A stretch of 64,000 nt of DNA from assembly GCF_041146395.1 (NCBI RefSeq), contig NC_090989.1, forward strand, positions 220,008,843 through 220,072,842, written 5' to 3'. Shown here in pieces: positions 25,501 through 39,010 of the stretch. The notes beneath the pieces were generated by a model, which did not search any database, had not been told where the DNA came from, and was given only the letters and a program-made list of their open reading frames with translations. Each line of letters starts with the position of its first letter. The first letter of the stretch is position 1. Source of the DNA: Eulemur rufifrons. Its lineage: Eukaryota > Chordata > Mammalia > Primates > Lemuridae. Made by a program: the position numbers and the translations under genes.

Positions 25501-25983
25501 TTTATATTTAGAGATTAAAGGCAAGAAAGGAATACTTGGGGCCAGATTAAGCAACCCTGAGCTAAGTGCTTTAGATTTTATCCAATTTATTTTATAGATG
25601 AATAATTTTTAAATGTGTTTTCAATAGAGAAGTGGTATATGGTCAACTGTTTCAATAAGTTTAATTTGGGAAACTAGATGCAATAAATTCTCCTTAAGTG
25701 TATGTAAATTTAAATGTTAAAAGAGGTGCAATTATTAAAAAAAGTTGTACTTCTCTAATCCATCATTCCCTATTCTCTTACTCTGCTTTTTTCATATAAT
25801 TTATTACTACTTGACTTTACTTTATTATATATGCATGTGTATGTTTGTTTCTATCACACACTGCTACAAATTCCACGAGAGTAGGGACTGCTGCTTTTTT
25901 TTTCCTGCTGTATCCCTAACTCCCAAGACAGGACATTTGGTAAATAAATGATAGATATTTTGTAAATATTTGTTAATGTTATA
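22546..25983. other. Intergenic, no gene seen
   Basis: The part at about 22560-22860 reads like an old interspersed repeat ('gtttggatgtgtcaattttgaggtcactttgagatgcc'), family not assigned. The remainder is AT-rich with short frames only (longest 117 codons at 24726-25079 -, no recognisable domain). Confidence 0.5.
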
Positions 25984-26363
25984 AATAAATCTATGTTGGC
26001 CGGGCGCGGTGGCTCACGCCTGTAATCCTAGCACTCTGGGAGGCCGAGGTGGGCGGATCATTTGAGCTCAGGAGTTCGAGACCAGCCTGAGCAAGAGCGA
26101 GACCCCATCTCTACTAAAAATAGAAAGAAATTATATGGACAGCTAAAAATATATATAGAAAAAATTAGCCAGGCATGGTGGTGCATGCCTGTAGTCCCAG
26201 CTACTCGGGAGGCTGAGACAGGAGGATCGCTCAAGCTCAGGAGTTTGAGGTTGCTGTGAGCTAGGTTGATGCCACGGCACTCACTCTAGCCTGGGCAACA
26301 GAGTGAGACTCTGTCTCAAAAAAAAAAAAAATAAAAAAAAAAAAATAAAAATAAATCTATGTT
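25984..26363 (+). mobile_element. Alu SINE with 14-bp target duplications
   Basis: Alu body 25998-26311 with an A-rich, T-interrupted tail to 26349. AATAAATCTATGTT is present at 25984-25997 and again at 26350-26363, so the insertion is complete and its boundaries are certain. Same subfamily features as the other Alus here. Confidence 0.95.
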
Positions 26364-29300
26364 GAAAGACAAGACACTTCAGGCAAGGAGAGCAATTTAG
26401 TGTTTATCAAGATGATGAAACTTGACCTTGGGCCAAGGAAGGAGAAGAGGATAAAAAAGAGATGTTCAGTATTTTGAAAAATGAATAAACCAGACTTGAT
26501 AACTCACTGAATGTGTGTGCTGAAAGAGAAAGAGGAATATAAAATCGCTGAGGCTTCAAGATTATGTGCGTGGGAGGATGATGGTAGTGTTAAAAAAAGT
26601 TGGGCAGTCAGTTGGAAAGTCTGTTTTGGGTAGATACCAGATTAGGCTTTTGACACAAAGACTCAGAGTTGAGGGACAGAGATATCTGATTAGAATCCAA
26701 GAGACAGGGCAGAGTTGGATATTTTGCTTTATGATAGAGAAGATAGCTAAAGCCTTGAGCTAAGATAAGATTTCTGTGGGACAAACTCTAGCTGTAGACA
26801 GATGAGGATAGAGACTTGAACACTTACAACTATTTAAGCCATCTTCCAAACTGGCCACAGGCACTCTGGCCCATTCATAATTTCTGTATTCATCCCACAA
26901 TATATGTTGAGTCCTGAACAGAAAACATGATATGTGGATTATGGGGAATTCACAACCTAATAGGGTTGACAAATAACAAGAGAAGTTTTATACACATGAT
27001 CCATCTAAATAAATCAGCCACCCTACCTTAGCCAACTGTGTACGTGGTGTTGCCAGATTTTATGATCTTCCATGGCTGAGTTTTTATGCAAGAAATTCTA
27101 AATATAACACATTGACTAAAATGTGTGGGCCAAACGAAACATATTTGCTGAAGAGCTTTAATGGGCAGCCAGGTCTATTATAATTTCAATCAAGAAGAGA
27201 TTCTTCTGTCCCTCTTACCCCTTAAATTGTACCATCTCCATGGAGTGGGGGATTCATTTAGTCTTGCTAGAAGCAGATTAAACAATTTTTTAGGAAGGGA
27301 TGTTTTAGGAAAGTCATTGTATATTGGTAGATAGGATCACTCTTGGTAGTAGGTCCTCCTTACTCATGCATTTATTCAACAAATAATTATAGAGCTTATA
27401 CCACAGAGTAGGAACTCAGTATATGATAGTGAGAAAATTAGGCAAATCAAGATTTTGTTTCAGGAAATTTCATCAAGTAAGAAAAGACTTTGGATCATTA
27501 CCAATGGAAGGAAGACTTCTAACAGCTAAAATAAATAGCTGGCATGTTCCCTGAAACTGCTTTAATATAAATGAGAATGTTAGGGGTAGGGGAGAGTATT
27601 TCGAATGAAGCATTTTCTGTAGGGAGGGGAGAATAGAGATGGTGAAAGTGGTCCTAGAAATATCTAGTATGTATGGACAGAAGAAAAAGAAAGTGAATGA
27701 AGAATAAAATAGATCATATTTGTTTCTCATAGGAAATAACAGCAAAAAATAAAATTAAAATTAAAACAGATTAATCCAGTGCTTTCATTATGTCATAGTA
27801 AATGAACTATTTTTCTTTTCCATACTGTACACAAAAATAGACACTTATGTGTACACACACACAAGTTTCATATTAATATTTATGTTCATTACATATGCCA
27901 CCCTGAGGTACTTTCTATCGTGTTTTAGTTTACTTTTTAAAATCACTGGTCAGGATCTACAAATGAGCCAAAACTTCAACTTTGTAAACAGTGGACTAAA
28001 AAATAGACACAAGTTGTTGTATATCAGTCTGTCCTTCTCAAAGAGCCCCATGAAGTTTCCAGGTCTTGATTCTGAAAGTGGATCATACTATCTGAGGTAT
28101 GGTACAATTCTTATACTATCACTTTTATAGTCAGAATTGAATCATTTCATAATTTATTTTTTCTTTTTGATGCAATGTTACTTATATGGAGAAGTTCTGC
28201 TTATTTTCAGAGATTTCTTAATTTTGCCAATAAAAATAAAATGAATCATGATTTTTAAAAAAGAGTATATAACCTGAAATTTTTTGAAAAAAGAATATCC
28301 AGTAGAAATTTATGTTTCCATTTGTAGAATTAATGATTGCATATTAAGGATAGTCTTGACCAAAACATCAATGACAACTTACAGTATTGATTATTACTTT
28401 AAGTTCCAATTTACATGGGGATGATGACATTAGAAAAATTAGCCCAAGGTGTGTAGAGTTTGAAAATATGCAGGTTTCTTATTATTAATGTTGATTCATG
28501 CTAATATTTTTTTCAATCTACACTGCTAATCTGTTGAGTTTTGAAAAAATTAGAAGAATGTGGCATTATAGAGAAATTGCCACCTATGCACAAAGCTTTC
28601 AGGGGTTGAATTTCTGCAATTTGATTTGAATATAAGGTTTTGTTATAAGGTCTACGTTACATTCTTTAGAAAACATAAGTTGAAATACTACAGAATAAAA
28701 TAGATACTTTTATATTACATGACAAACTTTTAGGGCAAAATACAAGACAGAAGAGACACAAGCCAGTAAAGTGAGGAAGTGAGGAAGCATGAAGTTGATA
28801 GCCAAGACATAGAAAATAGATTTTCATTTAGCTTTTCATTAATTCAAAATTTTTCACTGTATTTCTCACATAATAGATAATAAATGTGCTTTCTATAATT
28901 GATCTATACTATTGCCATTTGCTTTTTCTGCTCTCACATTCCATCATGTGGCAGAGGTTAGAGTGAATGTTCAAAAATATTTATAGAAATTATTAACCTT
29001 TGTTGAAGATACTTTAGTAGAAATTCATAATTACTCATGATGTTGTAAATGAGAATTCAGTCTTCAAATTCCTGTTCAAATTCAAATTTGGGGCCCAACT
29101 TTAATTAGCTGTGTAACTTTGTTAGAGTTACATCACACTACCTTTGGCTTTCTTGACAAAAATGCATAACCTGAACCTAGTCATAAAGAAACCCATATTT
29201 AACCCAGACAAACCCATATTTAATGGCAATATAACATAGAACTAGTCTCTGCTCTTCTGGTGTGAAAGTTAGGAAAGACAAAGGAAAACTGCAGAACTCT

Positions 29301-31084
29301 CTTAGATTAAAGGAGCTCACAGAAACATGACAACTAAATGCAATGTGTTTTTCGTCCAGTATAAAGAGCGTTATCCGGAAATTTGAAGAAAACAATATTA
29401 TCTTGTCAATGCTAATTTTCTGATTTTAATAATTATACTATAATTTTATAAGAGAATGTCTTTGTTTTTAGGAAATATACACTGAAATATTTAGAGATAA
29501 CAGGGTGATATGTCTGCAACTTACTCATAAAAGCTTGCAGAAAGAGAAGGATAAAGCTAAGGTGATCAAAATGTCACCATTTGGGGAAAGTGAAGAATAT
29601 ACGGAAGTCTTTGTGCTATTCTCGCAAAACTACCATGGGAGCACAGTCAACTGTTCTAAAAACTGGGCATAATTATACTGAACTCAAAAAGCTTTAAGTA
29701 GGGATGAGAAGAGATAATGTATGTAATGCTGAGAAGCCTCTTTAAAAAATGGCAGGTGCTAGATGTTTCTGCTATAACACACTATATCTGTTCCAGAAAC
29801 TCCTAAATTTCTGCAAAAAGGGGCCCAACAGGGCTTATTGGGGAAAAAGAATAACAGAGCTAGATGCAGACCACTAGAAACATATTCTTCTTTGTAAGTA
29901 GAGCACTAACAAATATTAAAATTGCAATAAAAATTTCTACACAGTTAAATCCCAGTGGCAGTTCCACCTGTGCAGCCTTTCACCCTAGGGTCATGATTTC
30001 TCCTGCAAAGAGGGCCTTCATTTTTAATACAGACGAATTTCCTCACAATAAGAATCTGACACAGGGCATAGACTTCTTTACTACGTCACCTTTTAAATTT
30101 TTAAACCACAAGAATAAATGTTTGGGAATATTCCTCATGTGCTCTCTTAGTTTGACCAAAGAGCTAACTATGTGGGAAGCACAGCCACTCAGTCAGCCAC
30201 CAAGGAAGGCTCTTTCGAGATTTAAGATTTTGTTTCTATTTAAGTTTTCATATGTTGGCAATGATTCTCTTTGGGAGAAAGCTTATTTACCTCTGCTTAC
30301 TTCAAGTATTTAATGTGTTGGTGGAAATCAAAAATGGAAGAACATGACTTGTTTTAAAAAGTACGATGCCCCTCACAGACAGGAGCAAATTTCTTTTATG
30401 GAGACATGCCCTATAGGAACAGTCTGTGTTATTTCCCAAGTAGGAAGAGTAAGAGGTCGTAGATTTTATAAAGAGCAAATGGTTAAGCATTGGCGATTTA
30501 AACCAGGAATAGTATTTTTAAGACCCAGAATAGACTCTATCTAATGAAAGTCTTAGAAAAGTGAATAAAATCATAAAGGGCCATCTCCCTGGAAGAAGTG
30601 AGTCCTTCTTAGAACAGATGAATTAAATATCTTCTTGAGTTTGTTCCTAGTCTTCTAAAGGGATTCACTGTATTTTCAAGTCAAATCCAGACCTATTAGC
30701 ACAGACTCCTGGGGTCAAATATTCTTTAAAATTATCTTTATAAACAGAGTGGCTTTTACATTCTCTTAAGAAAATTTCAAATATTCAAACACTGCGATTT
30801 GAAATAAATGTGAAAATAGTTCTACTTTACTCAGCATAAAATGTCTAGCATCAATACATGAATAAATGATTAAGCTAAAAAGAAACATTTTTGCAAACAA
30901 CAAGAGGAAATAGATGCTTGGAAAAGAACTTTGACCGAATGTTCATTTTTTTCTATGGTTACCCCACAGCATCTCCTGAATGAAGAATACATAACATATA
31001 AGCTGGAACTCTATTATGATGCTGTGAATTGAAAAAGAAGCTCAATATATTGATAATTATAATTTTTCAGGTGAGAATTTCAGC
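26364..31084. other. Intergenic, no gene supported
   Basis: Long AT-rich region with degenerate DNA. The largest frame, 29864-30313 (+, 149 codons), has no recognisable domain, no Kozak-like start context and a composition like its surroundings. I regard it as chance. Some parts (26500-26770) look like worn interspersed repeats. Confidence 0.5.
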
Positions 31085-31646
31085 CACGTTTTTATTGTGG
31101 TAATGTATACATAACATGAAATTTACCATTTTAACCATTTTTAAGTGTATAAGTCAGTAACATTAAGTACATTCACCTTGTACAACTATCACCACTGCCC
31201 GTCTCCAGAATTATTTTCATCTTCTCAAACTGAAACTCTGTACCCATTAAACAATAACTTCACATTCTCCCCTGGTCCCAGACTCTGCCAACCATCAATC
31301 CAATTTATGTGTCTATCAATTTAACTACGCCAGGTACCTGACATAAGTGGAATCACAATATCTGTCCTTTTGGGACTGGCTTTTTCACTTAGCATAATGT
31401 CTCCAGGGTTCATTCATCTTATAGTATGTGTCAGAATTTCCTTTTCTCTTGAAAGCTGAGAAGTATTTTATTATATATAAATGCCATATTTCGTTTATCA
31501 GTTCATCCTTCAGTGGACATTTGGATTTTCTACTTTTTGACTGTCGTGAATAATGCTGCTATGAATGTGGGTGTGCAAGTCTCTGTTCAAGTTGCACTCT
31601 CAGTTCTCTGGGCTGTATACCCAGACGTGGAATTGCTGAATCAGAA
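31085..31646 (-). mobile_element. L1 3' end, antisense (left part, split by an insertion)
   Basis: Plus-strand landmarks of an antisense L1 3' end: 'gtataatgtatacataacatgaaatttaccatttt'-type start, 'gtgtctatcaatttaactac', 'agcataatgtctccagggttcattcat' and 'cagtggacatttggattt'. It stops at 'attgctgaatcag', and the continuing L1 text resumes near 32084. Confidence 0.8.
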
Positions 31647-32083
31647 AAAAGTATTTTGACACTTGTTGAAATGGTAAGGAAGAGTTCATTCAGGGTGTCA
31701 AGATTATCACGACAGAAGAGACAGTGTACACCAAAGACAGCTGGGGATGTATAGCCAATCTGCAGAGTGACTGGTCAGTAGATTTAACATTACCAAGAGG
31801 AGACATCAAGGCTAGGGGGATTCTTGCTAAACTGACCTAACAGGATTCTTGCTGAAGGCAGAGCACAGTGATCAAATATCAAGGGTGGAGGATGAGGAAC
31901 TTGATTAGGTATCAAAAGTGATCAGATAGCTGGGGCGGGGGGTTCTCTCTGAACTACTTAGCAGGAGTATTGCTACAATTGGACCAGCAGGCCCATCACA
32001 GCACCCATGGATGAGACCTAGTTGTAAAGAGGATTGAGAGGAGACTGACTAAAATTTGGTCAGAGGAAGAGTCTGTCAATTAT
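31647..32083. mobile_element. Insertion of about 435 bp splitting the L1, family unknown
   Basis: The L1 text 'gaatcag...atggtaatccaatg' is interrupted by unrelated sequence of mixed composition. It contains repeated 'gattcttgct' phrases at about 31822 and 31851. It is probably an LTR or other retroelement, and I see no convincing terminal motif or duplication. Confidence 0.5.
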
Positions 32084-33295
32084 ATGGTAATCCAATGTTT
32101 AATTTTTTGAAGAACCACCATGTAGTTTTCCACAGCAGCTGTACCATTTTATATCTCCACCAGCAATGCATAAAGGTTCCAATTTCTCCATATCTTTGCC
32201 AGCAACTTTTTCTTCTGTTGTTGTTTTGATTTTTAATAGTCATCCTAACAAGTGTGAAGCAATAGCTCATTGTTGCAATTTTTAATTGCATTTCCCTGAT
32301 GATGAATGATGTTGAGCATCTTTCCACGTGCTTATCGTCCATTTGTATGTCTTCTTTGGAGAAAGGTCAATTCATGTCCTTTGTCCATTTTTATCACCAA
32401 GTTTTTGTTGTTGTTGTTGAGTTGTAGGAGTTATGTATATATTCTGAATATTCATTTCTTATAAGATATATAATTTGCAAATATTTTCTCCCATTGTGTG
32501 AGTCGCCTCTTTACTCTGTAGAGAATGTCCTTTGATGTATTATACAAAATGTTTTTTTTTCAAATTTTTATGAAGTCCAATTGATCTTTTTTGTTCTTTT
32601 GTTCCCTATACTTTGGTGTCATATCAAAAAGTTCATTATAAAACCCAATGTCATGAAGTGTTTCCCCTATGTCTCTTACGGAAGTTCTACATTTTTAGCT
32701 CTTATGTTTAAGTCTTTCATACATTTTGAGTTAGTTTTTCCATATATATACACATAAACTATATATATGTGGTATAAGGTAAGTGTCCAAATTCATTTTT
32801 TAGCATGTGCATATCCAATTTTCCCAGCACCATTAAACAGATTCTCCTTTCTCCATTGAATGGTCTCAGCACCCCTTGTTAAAAATTATATGACCATATA
32901 TGTGAGGGTTTATTTCTGGACTCTTTATTCCATTTTTTACGTCTGTTCTAATGCCAGTATCACACTGTTTGGATTAGTGTAACTTTGTTCAAATTTTGAA
33001 AGCAGGAAGTATGAAACTTCCAATTTTGCACGTCTGTCTCAAGATTGTTTTGGCTCTTCAGTGTCTATTGTGATTCCACATGATTTTAGGATGAACTTTT
33101 CTATTTCTGCAAAAAACACCCTTGGGATTTTCATTCATGAACTTGAGATGTCTTTCCATTAATTTATTTCTTATTTAATTTCTTTTAGTAATGTTTTATA
33201 GTCAATGTACAAGTGTTTCCCCTCCTTGATTAAGTTTATTACTAAGCATTTTATTCTTTTTGATACTATTGTATTAATAAATAGAATTGTTGTTT
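32084..33295 (-). mobile_element. L1 ORF2 region, antisense (right part)
   Basis: Continues the L1 of 31085-31646: 'ccaccatgtagttttccacagcagctg', 'tctttggagaaaggtcaattcatgtcc', 'tattttctcccattgtgtg', and on to the RT side near 33280. The 88-codon minus-strand frame 32076-32342 reads RYGEIGTFMHCWWRYK, corresponding to the ORF2 C-terminal motif also present in the full-length L1 at about 18890. Confidence 0.85.
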
Positions 33296-34039
33296 TCTTT
33301 GCTATGGACCCATGTATTAGGTATAGGGCATATTAATGTAATAAACTGTGTCACAAACCAACACATGTGGTTTAACTTATTTGACAAATCTGAGCACACA
33401 TACATGAGAAATTTGAGAGAAATTCATTAACAGTGCCTTCACTTTCAGTTTCCTAAGGACATCTCATGTATGTTGTTTATTATTTAAAATGTAAATGAAC
33501 ATTCAGTGGAACTCACTGTTTTTTTTTTTTCTGCCTTCAATTTCAGTATGTACAATGTTCATTAGTAATTTTTCACACTACTAATGTGAAATTTATGAGG
33601 ATGATAAATATACAGTATTGGAAAGAAAATGTGTTTTATAGAAATTGAGACTGAGTAAAAAGTTTAGCACAGTGCAGAATATGTCACAGGCCAAGTGCTG
33701 TCTATGTGAAGGAAAAATTATTTGTGTGATTTCTGCCTCAGAAAATTGGATTCTCTAGGAATGAACAAAGTAGGTGCTCTTAAATTAAATTTATATTAAT
33801 ATTGTGCCACATTTAAGTAATATATAGAAGGAAAAGTTCTTGCTTTCAACCTGAATCCTTATGAGTAAAGAAAACATGTAAGAATTTGGTACTACTTTAC
33901 ATTTTTAAGAAAAGTAAGACATTTCTTGTGTTGTGGAATGAGAATACATTTTTCCTTATATAAATTGTATATTTTGAATGAGCACATGGATAAAATTTAC
34001 TATGTGATGTTCAATATTACATTTCCTGATATAACACCA
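33296..34039. other. Intergenic, nothing recognised
   Basis: AT-rich DNA between the antisense L1 and the duplicated block. No feature is supported. Confidence 0.5.
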
Positions 34040-36808
34040 GCAATAACAATACTAATATTAATAGCAATCACAGTTATCAATAATTGGAAACCTACTCTAA
34101 GTCAATATTTCACATATAATTTTCTAGTCATCACAGCAAATTGCAAATAAGGAAAAAAACGGAGGTTCAGAAAAGACAGGTGAGTTCCCCAAAGCCACTC
34201 AGCTAGGACCATGTTGTATATTTATCCTTTGGCATTAGGAATCCATATTTCCTCTTGACACCAGCAAATCTATCACATAAGTATGACCAGACAGCCTTGT
34301 TGGTCCCATTTGTATTTCCCCTGGTTGAAGGCTGGAGTACAGGGACCACACTTCCATCCCTGCTACAGAGGCTGGTCATGTCAGCATCCATAATACGTGC
34401 AACGGTCCTATTTCCTGGGAAGGTTTGCATCTCACTAACTTTATATCTTCAAATAATGTTGAGGGTTGTATCATTAACAGAACAGCACAAGTATTATTAT
34501 AATCAACAAAAATAAGTAAAATGTATAGTAAATATAGAAATGAACATTATCAATAAAATTATGATTTATAAAAGCATGATTTAAAAATCAAAGTAGATTA
34601 ACATTTTTATTAATGGCATGATATATGTTCATTGTAAAAAATTTAATCAATACAGCAAAGCATGAAGAAGAAAGTAAATATCTTCACAAATCCCTTAATA
34701 AACAGATGAGAGCATGCTTCCAGATATCATGTCTTTATGAATATATGTATGTGTATGTATTTGGTACATGTACAACTTTATATATTGATAGATGATTTCT
34801 TCCTGTGGCATGTGGTGTCTACTTTTTTACTCAGTTACACGGTAGGGATATTTTCATGTTTATAAATATTGAGTTACTGTTGTCATTTTCATGGATGCTA
34901 AGTGTTCCTTATATAAAATGCTATATTGAAGAAAAATTATGTGAGTTTTAATTTCATTGTCATAAACAATGCCGTGGTTAGCGTGTTTGTGCATCTATTT
35001 TAGTCTCCTTGGCTGATCATCTCTTTAAGATAAATTCCATGTTGCTGGATGTTTGGCTCCAAGGATAGAAGCATGATGTTGCAGTATAAAATTGTAAACT
35101 TCTCTGTTAGAAAGGTAGAAACACATTATTAACTACTTGTACAGCTTTACCAACATTTAATCATAAATACCTGTAACATGGAATTTACAAGTCCATTTTT
35201 ATTTTTCTGTAGTATGTTATTGAATAATTGTTGAGGTTTAATGAACAGAATAACATTCTCCCAAGGCATTATGGTCCTTTCTGTTGCTGACACTCTGTTG
35301 TCTAACCCAGACACCAACTCTAACTGCCACAATTACCAGCTGTTCTCAGAGTTTCCTGATCAGAGTCACAGTAATGGACCAACATACTGTAAATTCCATA
35401 CTTGCTCAATTCAGACATCTCAGACACTAACAGAACCGCAGGCCAGCAAGTGATTCACGAACTCATTTGTTCCTGATCCCAGATTTAGACAGCCAGATTT
35501 GAACACCGTCCAGAGCAGGTCTGCATTGACTGACATCCTTGGCACATCCCTCCAAGAAGATCTCATTCCAAGGAGGCTGGATGAGCACCAAAAAAGTAGC
35601 ATAAAACTCCTTTTTTGTTCTTTTCTTATATCTGGTGGCCCACAAATACTTTTCCCAAAGTTAGTCTTTCATCATTTCATGTGCTAATTATTTCTTTTTT
35701 TTTATTTCAGGAAATTATGAGGGTACAATCATGTGCTAATTTTTCACAGTAAAAAAATGACTGGATCTCAGCAGAAACAAAGGCAGCCAACATCTGCCAT
35801 ACTTCATTCACGTATCTTTACCTTTAAGCTCTAAACTCTTATTTCATTTATCAAAATGGGCAGCAAATTGGTTTTACTCTTCATGCATACTTTGTGAGTT
35901 GTCTATAATTGAGATTTTATTAGTATCTCTTACTCACTGTCAAGAACACAGCTGTGTGTATCTGGGAAGTATCTCTGTGTGTGGTGGTAGAGAGGTGGTG
36001 GGCTTGGACATATGTGCCTGAGACCAGCGTGAAGGGGCAATGTTAATAAGCAGTGCAAGTCTTTTGTATAGATGCAGACATTTGTGGTTGTAGACTTGTG
36101 GCTTTTATGATAGTCATTTTTACAAGACACAAGGAGAAGCATAAAATACAGGTTCTATTTGGGGGGCAGGGGAGAGTGACAAGTCTTCCTAATAGCACCT
36201 CCTTTAATCTTTCTTCCTATTTAAAACTTTGCCTAAAAGTTGAATAAAAAAAATACTTCTGGTGTGGTGCAAATTCAAACTTGTATAGAAGAGCTGACCG
36301 CAGGATAGTAAGTTTATAAAAATGCTAAACAACCTTAATGGCCAGTTTTGGCCCAAAGATTATACTCACTTTATCACAAATACTAATAGAGCTATGTTCT
36401 ATTGGAGTCTCTGGAAACAGATTCTGAATGGGAATTTCTACCTAGACATTTTATTGAGAACTATCATAAGATAGATTTGTAAGAATGTGGGGAAAGCTAA
36501 TTCTGGCAGGGGGTGAACTTGATACAGAATGTAGATAGATTCAGGTGCAACCAAAGTCTTAATCCATCCTCTGGAGAGCTACGGATGCAGAATGAGCCCT
36601 CACAGCTGTCTCAAATTGAGTCAAAGCATCAGGGCCTTTGCATCTCTGCATCAGCCCACCACTGTGTGCAGGCCACCTGGAAAGAAGGAACATCCTGAGG
36701 GAGGCGGTGCCCTGACACCATGGGCAAAATTTCCTGGGGGATGTATTTGAGAGCCATCAGCAGCAGAAACACCCAGCAGCTGCCTAGATGTATGTGTTGA
36801 CTCTGAAC
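34040..36808 (+). repeat. Inverted duplicate arm X (left copy)
   Basis: About 2.77 kb that reappears in reverse complement at 61429-64000. Matching landmarks include 'ctaagtcaatatttcacatataattttctag' (34099) against its complement near 63927, and the frame at 34255-34515 (+) against 63529-63789 (-): 86 codons each, both starting MTPA and containing GTTLPSLLQRLVMSAS. The block ending at 'catctaggcagctgctgggtgtttctgct' (complement at about 36790) is shared too. No gene is evident. It is ancestral intergenic DNA with old repeats, probably including LTR-like parts. Confidence 0.85.
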
Positions 36809-36829
36809 ATCTAACTTTTCTTTTATGGT

Positions 36830-37320
36830 TTCTGTGATTGTTGTCTGACTTAGGAAAATCTTCTTCATTTCTAATTTATACAAATAGCCTCTTCAATTTT
36901 CTTCCAATAATTTTTTTCAAAAAAAAGTAAGGATCCAATTCTCTTTCCTGCTACATAGATAATCAATTGTATTAGCACTATTTATTAAATCATCCACTCT
37001 TTCTCACTAAGTTATATTGAAACCTCATGTATACTGGATCTTTCTGTGGATTCTCAGCCATATATGGCTAATGTACTTATATATTCCTGTGCTAATAGCA
37101 TACACTTTTTACTACAGTGACTTTATAATTATCTTAGTGTCTGGAAGGCTTCTACTTTGCCCTCTTGTTTTTATTAAGTATTCATACATTTCTTGGCTAT
37201 TCTTGGATTTATTCCCACATATGCATTCTAGAATCCTTTTATATAGTTAAACAGAAAAGCCCATTAAGATTAAAATTTGGGCTGGATAACATTTAGGTAT
37301 TAATTTTGGAAGTACTAACA
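36830..37320 (-). mobile_element. Old L1 fragment, antisense
   Basis: Text of the type 'ttagcactatttattaaatcatcc', 'tctgtggattctcagcc' and 'actttttactacagtgactttataat' is antisense L1 ORF2 of an old family. It separates arm X from the direct repeat Y in the left block, and I see no counterpart in the right block. Confidence 0.55.
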
Positions 37321-37345
37321 TTTCTATAATAGTTATTATTATTAA

Positions 37346-37756
<411 letters not shown>

Positions 37757-38247
37757 TGTAAATCTTATACTACTTTTGCTATAGTTAGGTCTAAGAATTC
37801 TTGTGTTTTATCCCTAATATAAGTGGATATACATGTCCTTTTTACTTTAGTCTCAACCTTGTGATTGGTGGTTAAGAGAAAAACCTTTATATTTCAGTTA
37901 TTTCTCATAGCCAACCTTTGAAAGGATTGCTGTGTTTTTCTCTATTTTGCATATGATGAATTCTGAGGCCCAGAGAAGTTACAAAATTTCCTCAGGCTAA
38001 CAATATGAAGTGATAGAAAAAGGTTTAAAGTTCGAGTAGTTTAGTGCCTGTGCCCTGAGCCTCTGATCACACCACCTTCCAGTGAAGAATTCTTCAGCTA
38101 AAACCTGAAGCTTCTGGTAACAACAGCCATCCTTACCGAGGTGACTTTGTGTATAAGAAATGAGCATGTAAGATACGTGGGGCTACCCCTCCAAAGTAGG
38201 TCATAGATTATGGGCTCTGGCCATGCACTAAATGAGCAGGGGTGGCA

Positions 38248-38697
38248 CATTAGCTTCTTGGCGATGCTGTAAAAAATTACCACAAATTTTAGGGGTTACA
38301 ACAAGAAATGTATTAACTCACAGTCTGGAGGCCAGAAGTCTGAAATCACGGTGTTATTAGCAGGGCTGAACTCCCTCCAAAGACTACAGGGATGGATTTT
38401 ACCTTGCCTCTTCCAGCTTCGGGTGGCTCCAGGTGTTCTTTGGCTTGTGGCTGCGTAACTCCAATCTCTGTCTCACGCTTTACGTGGCTTCTTCTCCCAG
38501 TTTCTCCTCTGTGTCACTCTTATAAGAAGTACTATTCTCATTAGATTCAGGGTCCACCCAGATAATCCAGGATGATCTCATCTCAACATCCTTCACTTAA
38601 TTACATCTACTAAGACCCTTTTGTTCAAATAAGGCCACATTCATTGGGTCTGGGCTGTGGTCATATCTTTTTGGAGGCAACCATTCAACTCACTGCA
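38248..38697 (-). mobile_element. MLT1 LTR, antisense, within duplicate Y (left)
   Basis: Complement of the MLT1 layout: 'attagcttcttggcgatgctgtaa', 'acagtctggaggccagaagtctgaaatcacggtg', 'cacccagataatccaggatgatctcat' and 'ttcaaataaggccacattc'. It predates the duplication because both copies have it. Confidence 0.8.
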
Positions 38698-38771
38698 GAT
38701 GGGATAGCACAATTGCTATGGTTGGCCCATGGGTGAAGAAATTGAAGCCAATTCATTCAGATTATTGCCTA

Positions 38772-38816
38772 TTTTTCTTTTCTTTTCTTTTCTTTCTTTC
38801 TTTTTTTTTTTTTTCC
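38772..38816. repeat. TTTTC/TTTC pyrimidine microsatellite, left copy only
   Basis: Units of TTTTC then TTTC then T14. The paralogous position in the right block (59760-59778) has only a short T-rich stretch, so this tract expanded after duplication. Confidence 0.8.
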
Positions 38817-39010
38817 TGTGGGAAGCAATTTAGCAAATTCTCTGAAGCCACATTTCCTGGGTTCAAATGTGAGCTCTGTCATTAATATCTCATATGTTAT
38901 TATTCAAAGTTAATAAATCTTTCTCTACCTCGGTAGTCCTTATCAGTAAAATGAGGACTTCTAGCAGTACCTAACCTCAGAGATAAGGTAAAAGAATAAA
39001 AATTTGGCTA

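Larger units (their letters stand above)
37868..39010 (+). repeat. Direct duplicate Y (left copy)
   Basis: About 1.1 kb repeated in the same orientation at 58797-60015. It holds a reverse MIR ('ctgaggcccagagaagttacaaaatttcctcaggc'), an antisense MLT1 LTR and a forward MIR-like segment. In a sample of roughly 110 aligned bases around 38297-38405, I count 8 mismatches and one 3-nt gap. The left copy carries a TTTTC/TTTC expansion at 38772-38816 that is only about 15 bp of T-rich DNA in the right copy. Confidence 0.9.

Noticed and set aside
29864..30313. A 149-codon gene
   Set aside because: No recognisable domain, no splice or promoter context, and a composition the same as the surrounding AT-rich DNA. 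It is the sort of length expected by chance in 64 kb on six frames.
34255..34515. A conserved small protein shared by 34255-34515 (+) and 63529-63789 (-)
   Set aside because: The similarity is explained by the underlying DNA duplication, which extends far beyond the frames, and there is no sign of selection on the reading frame.
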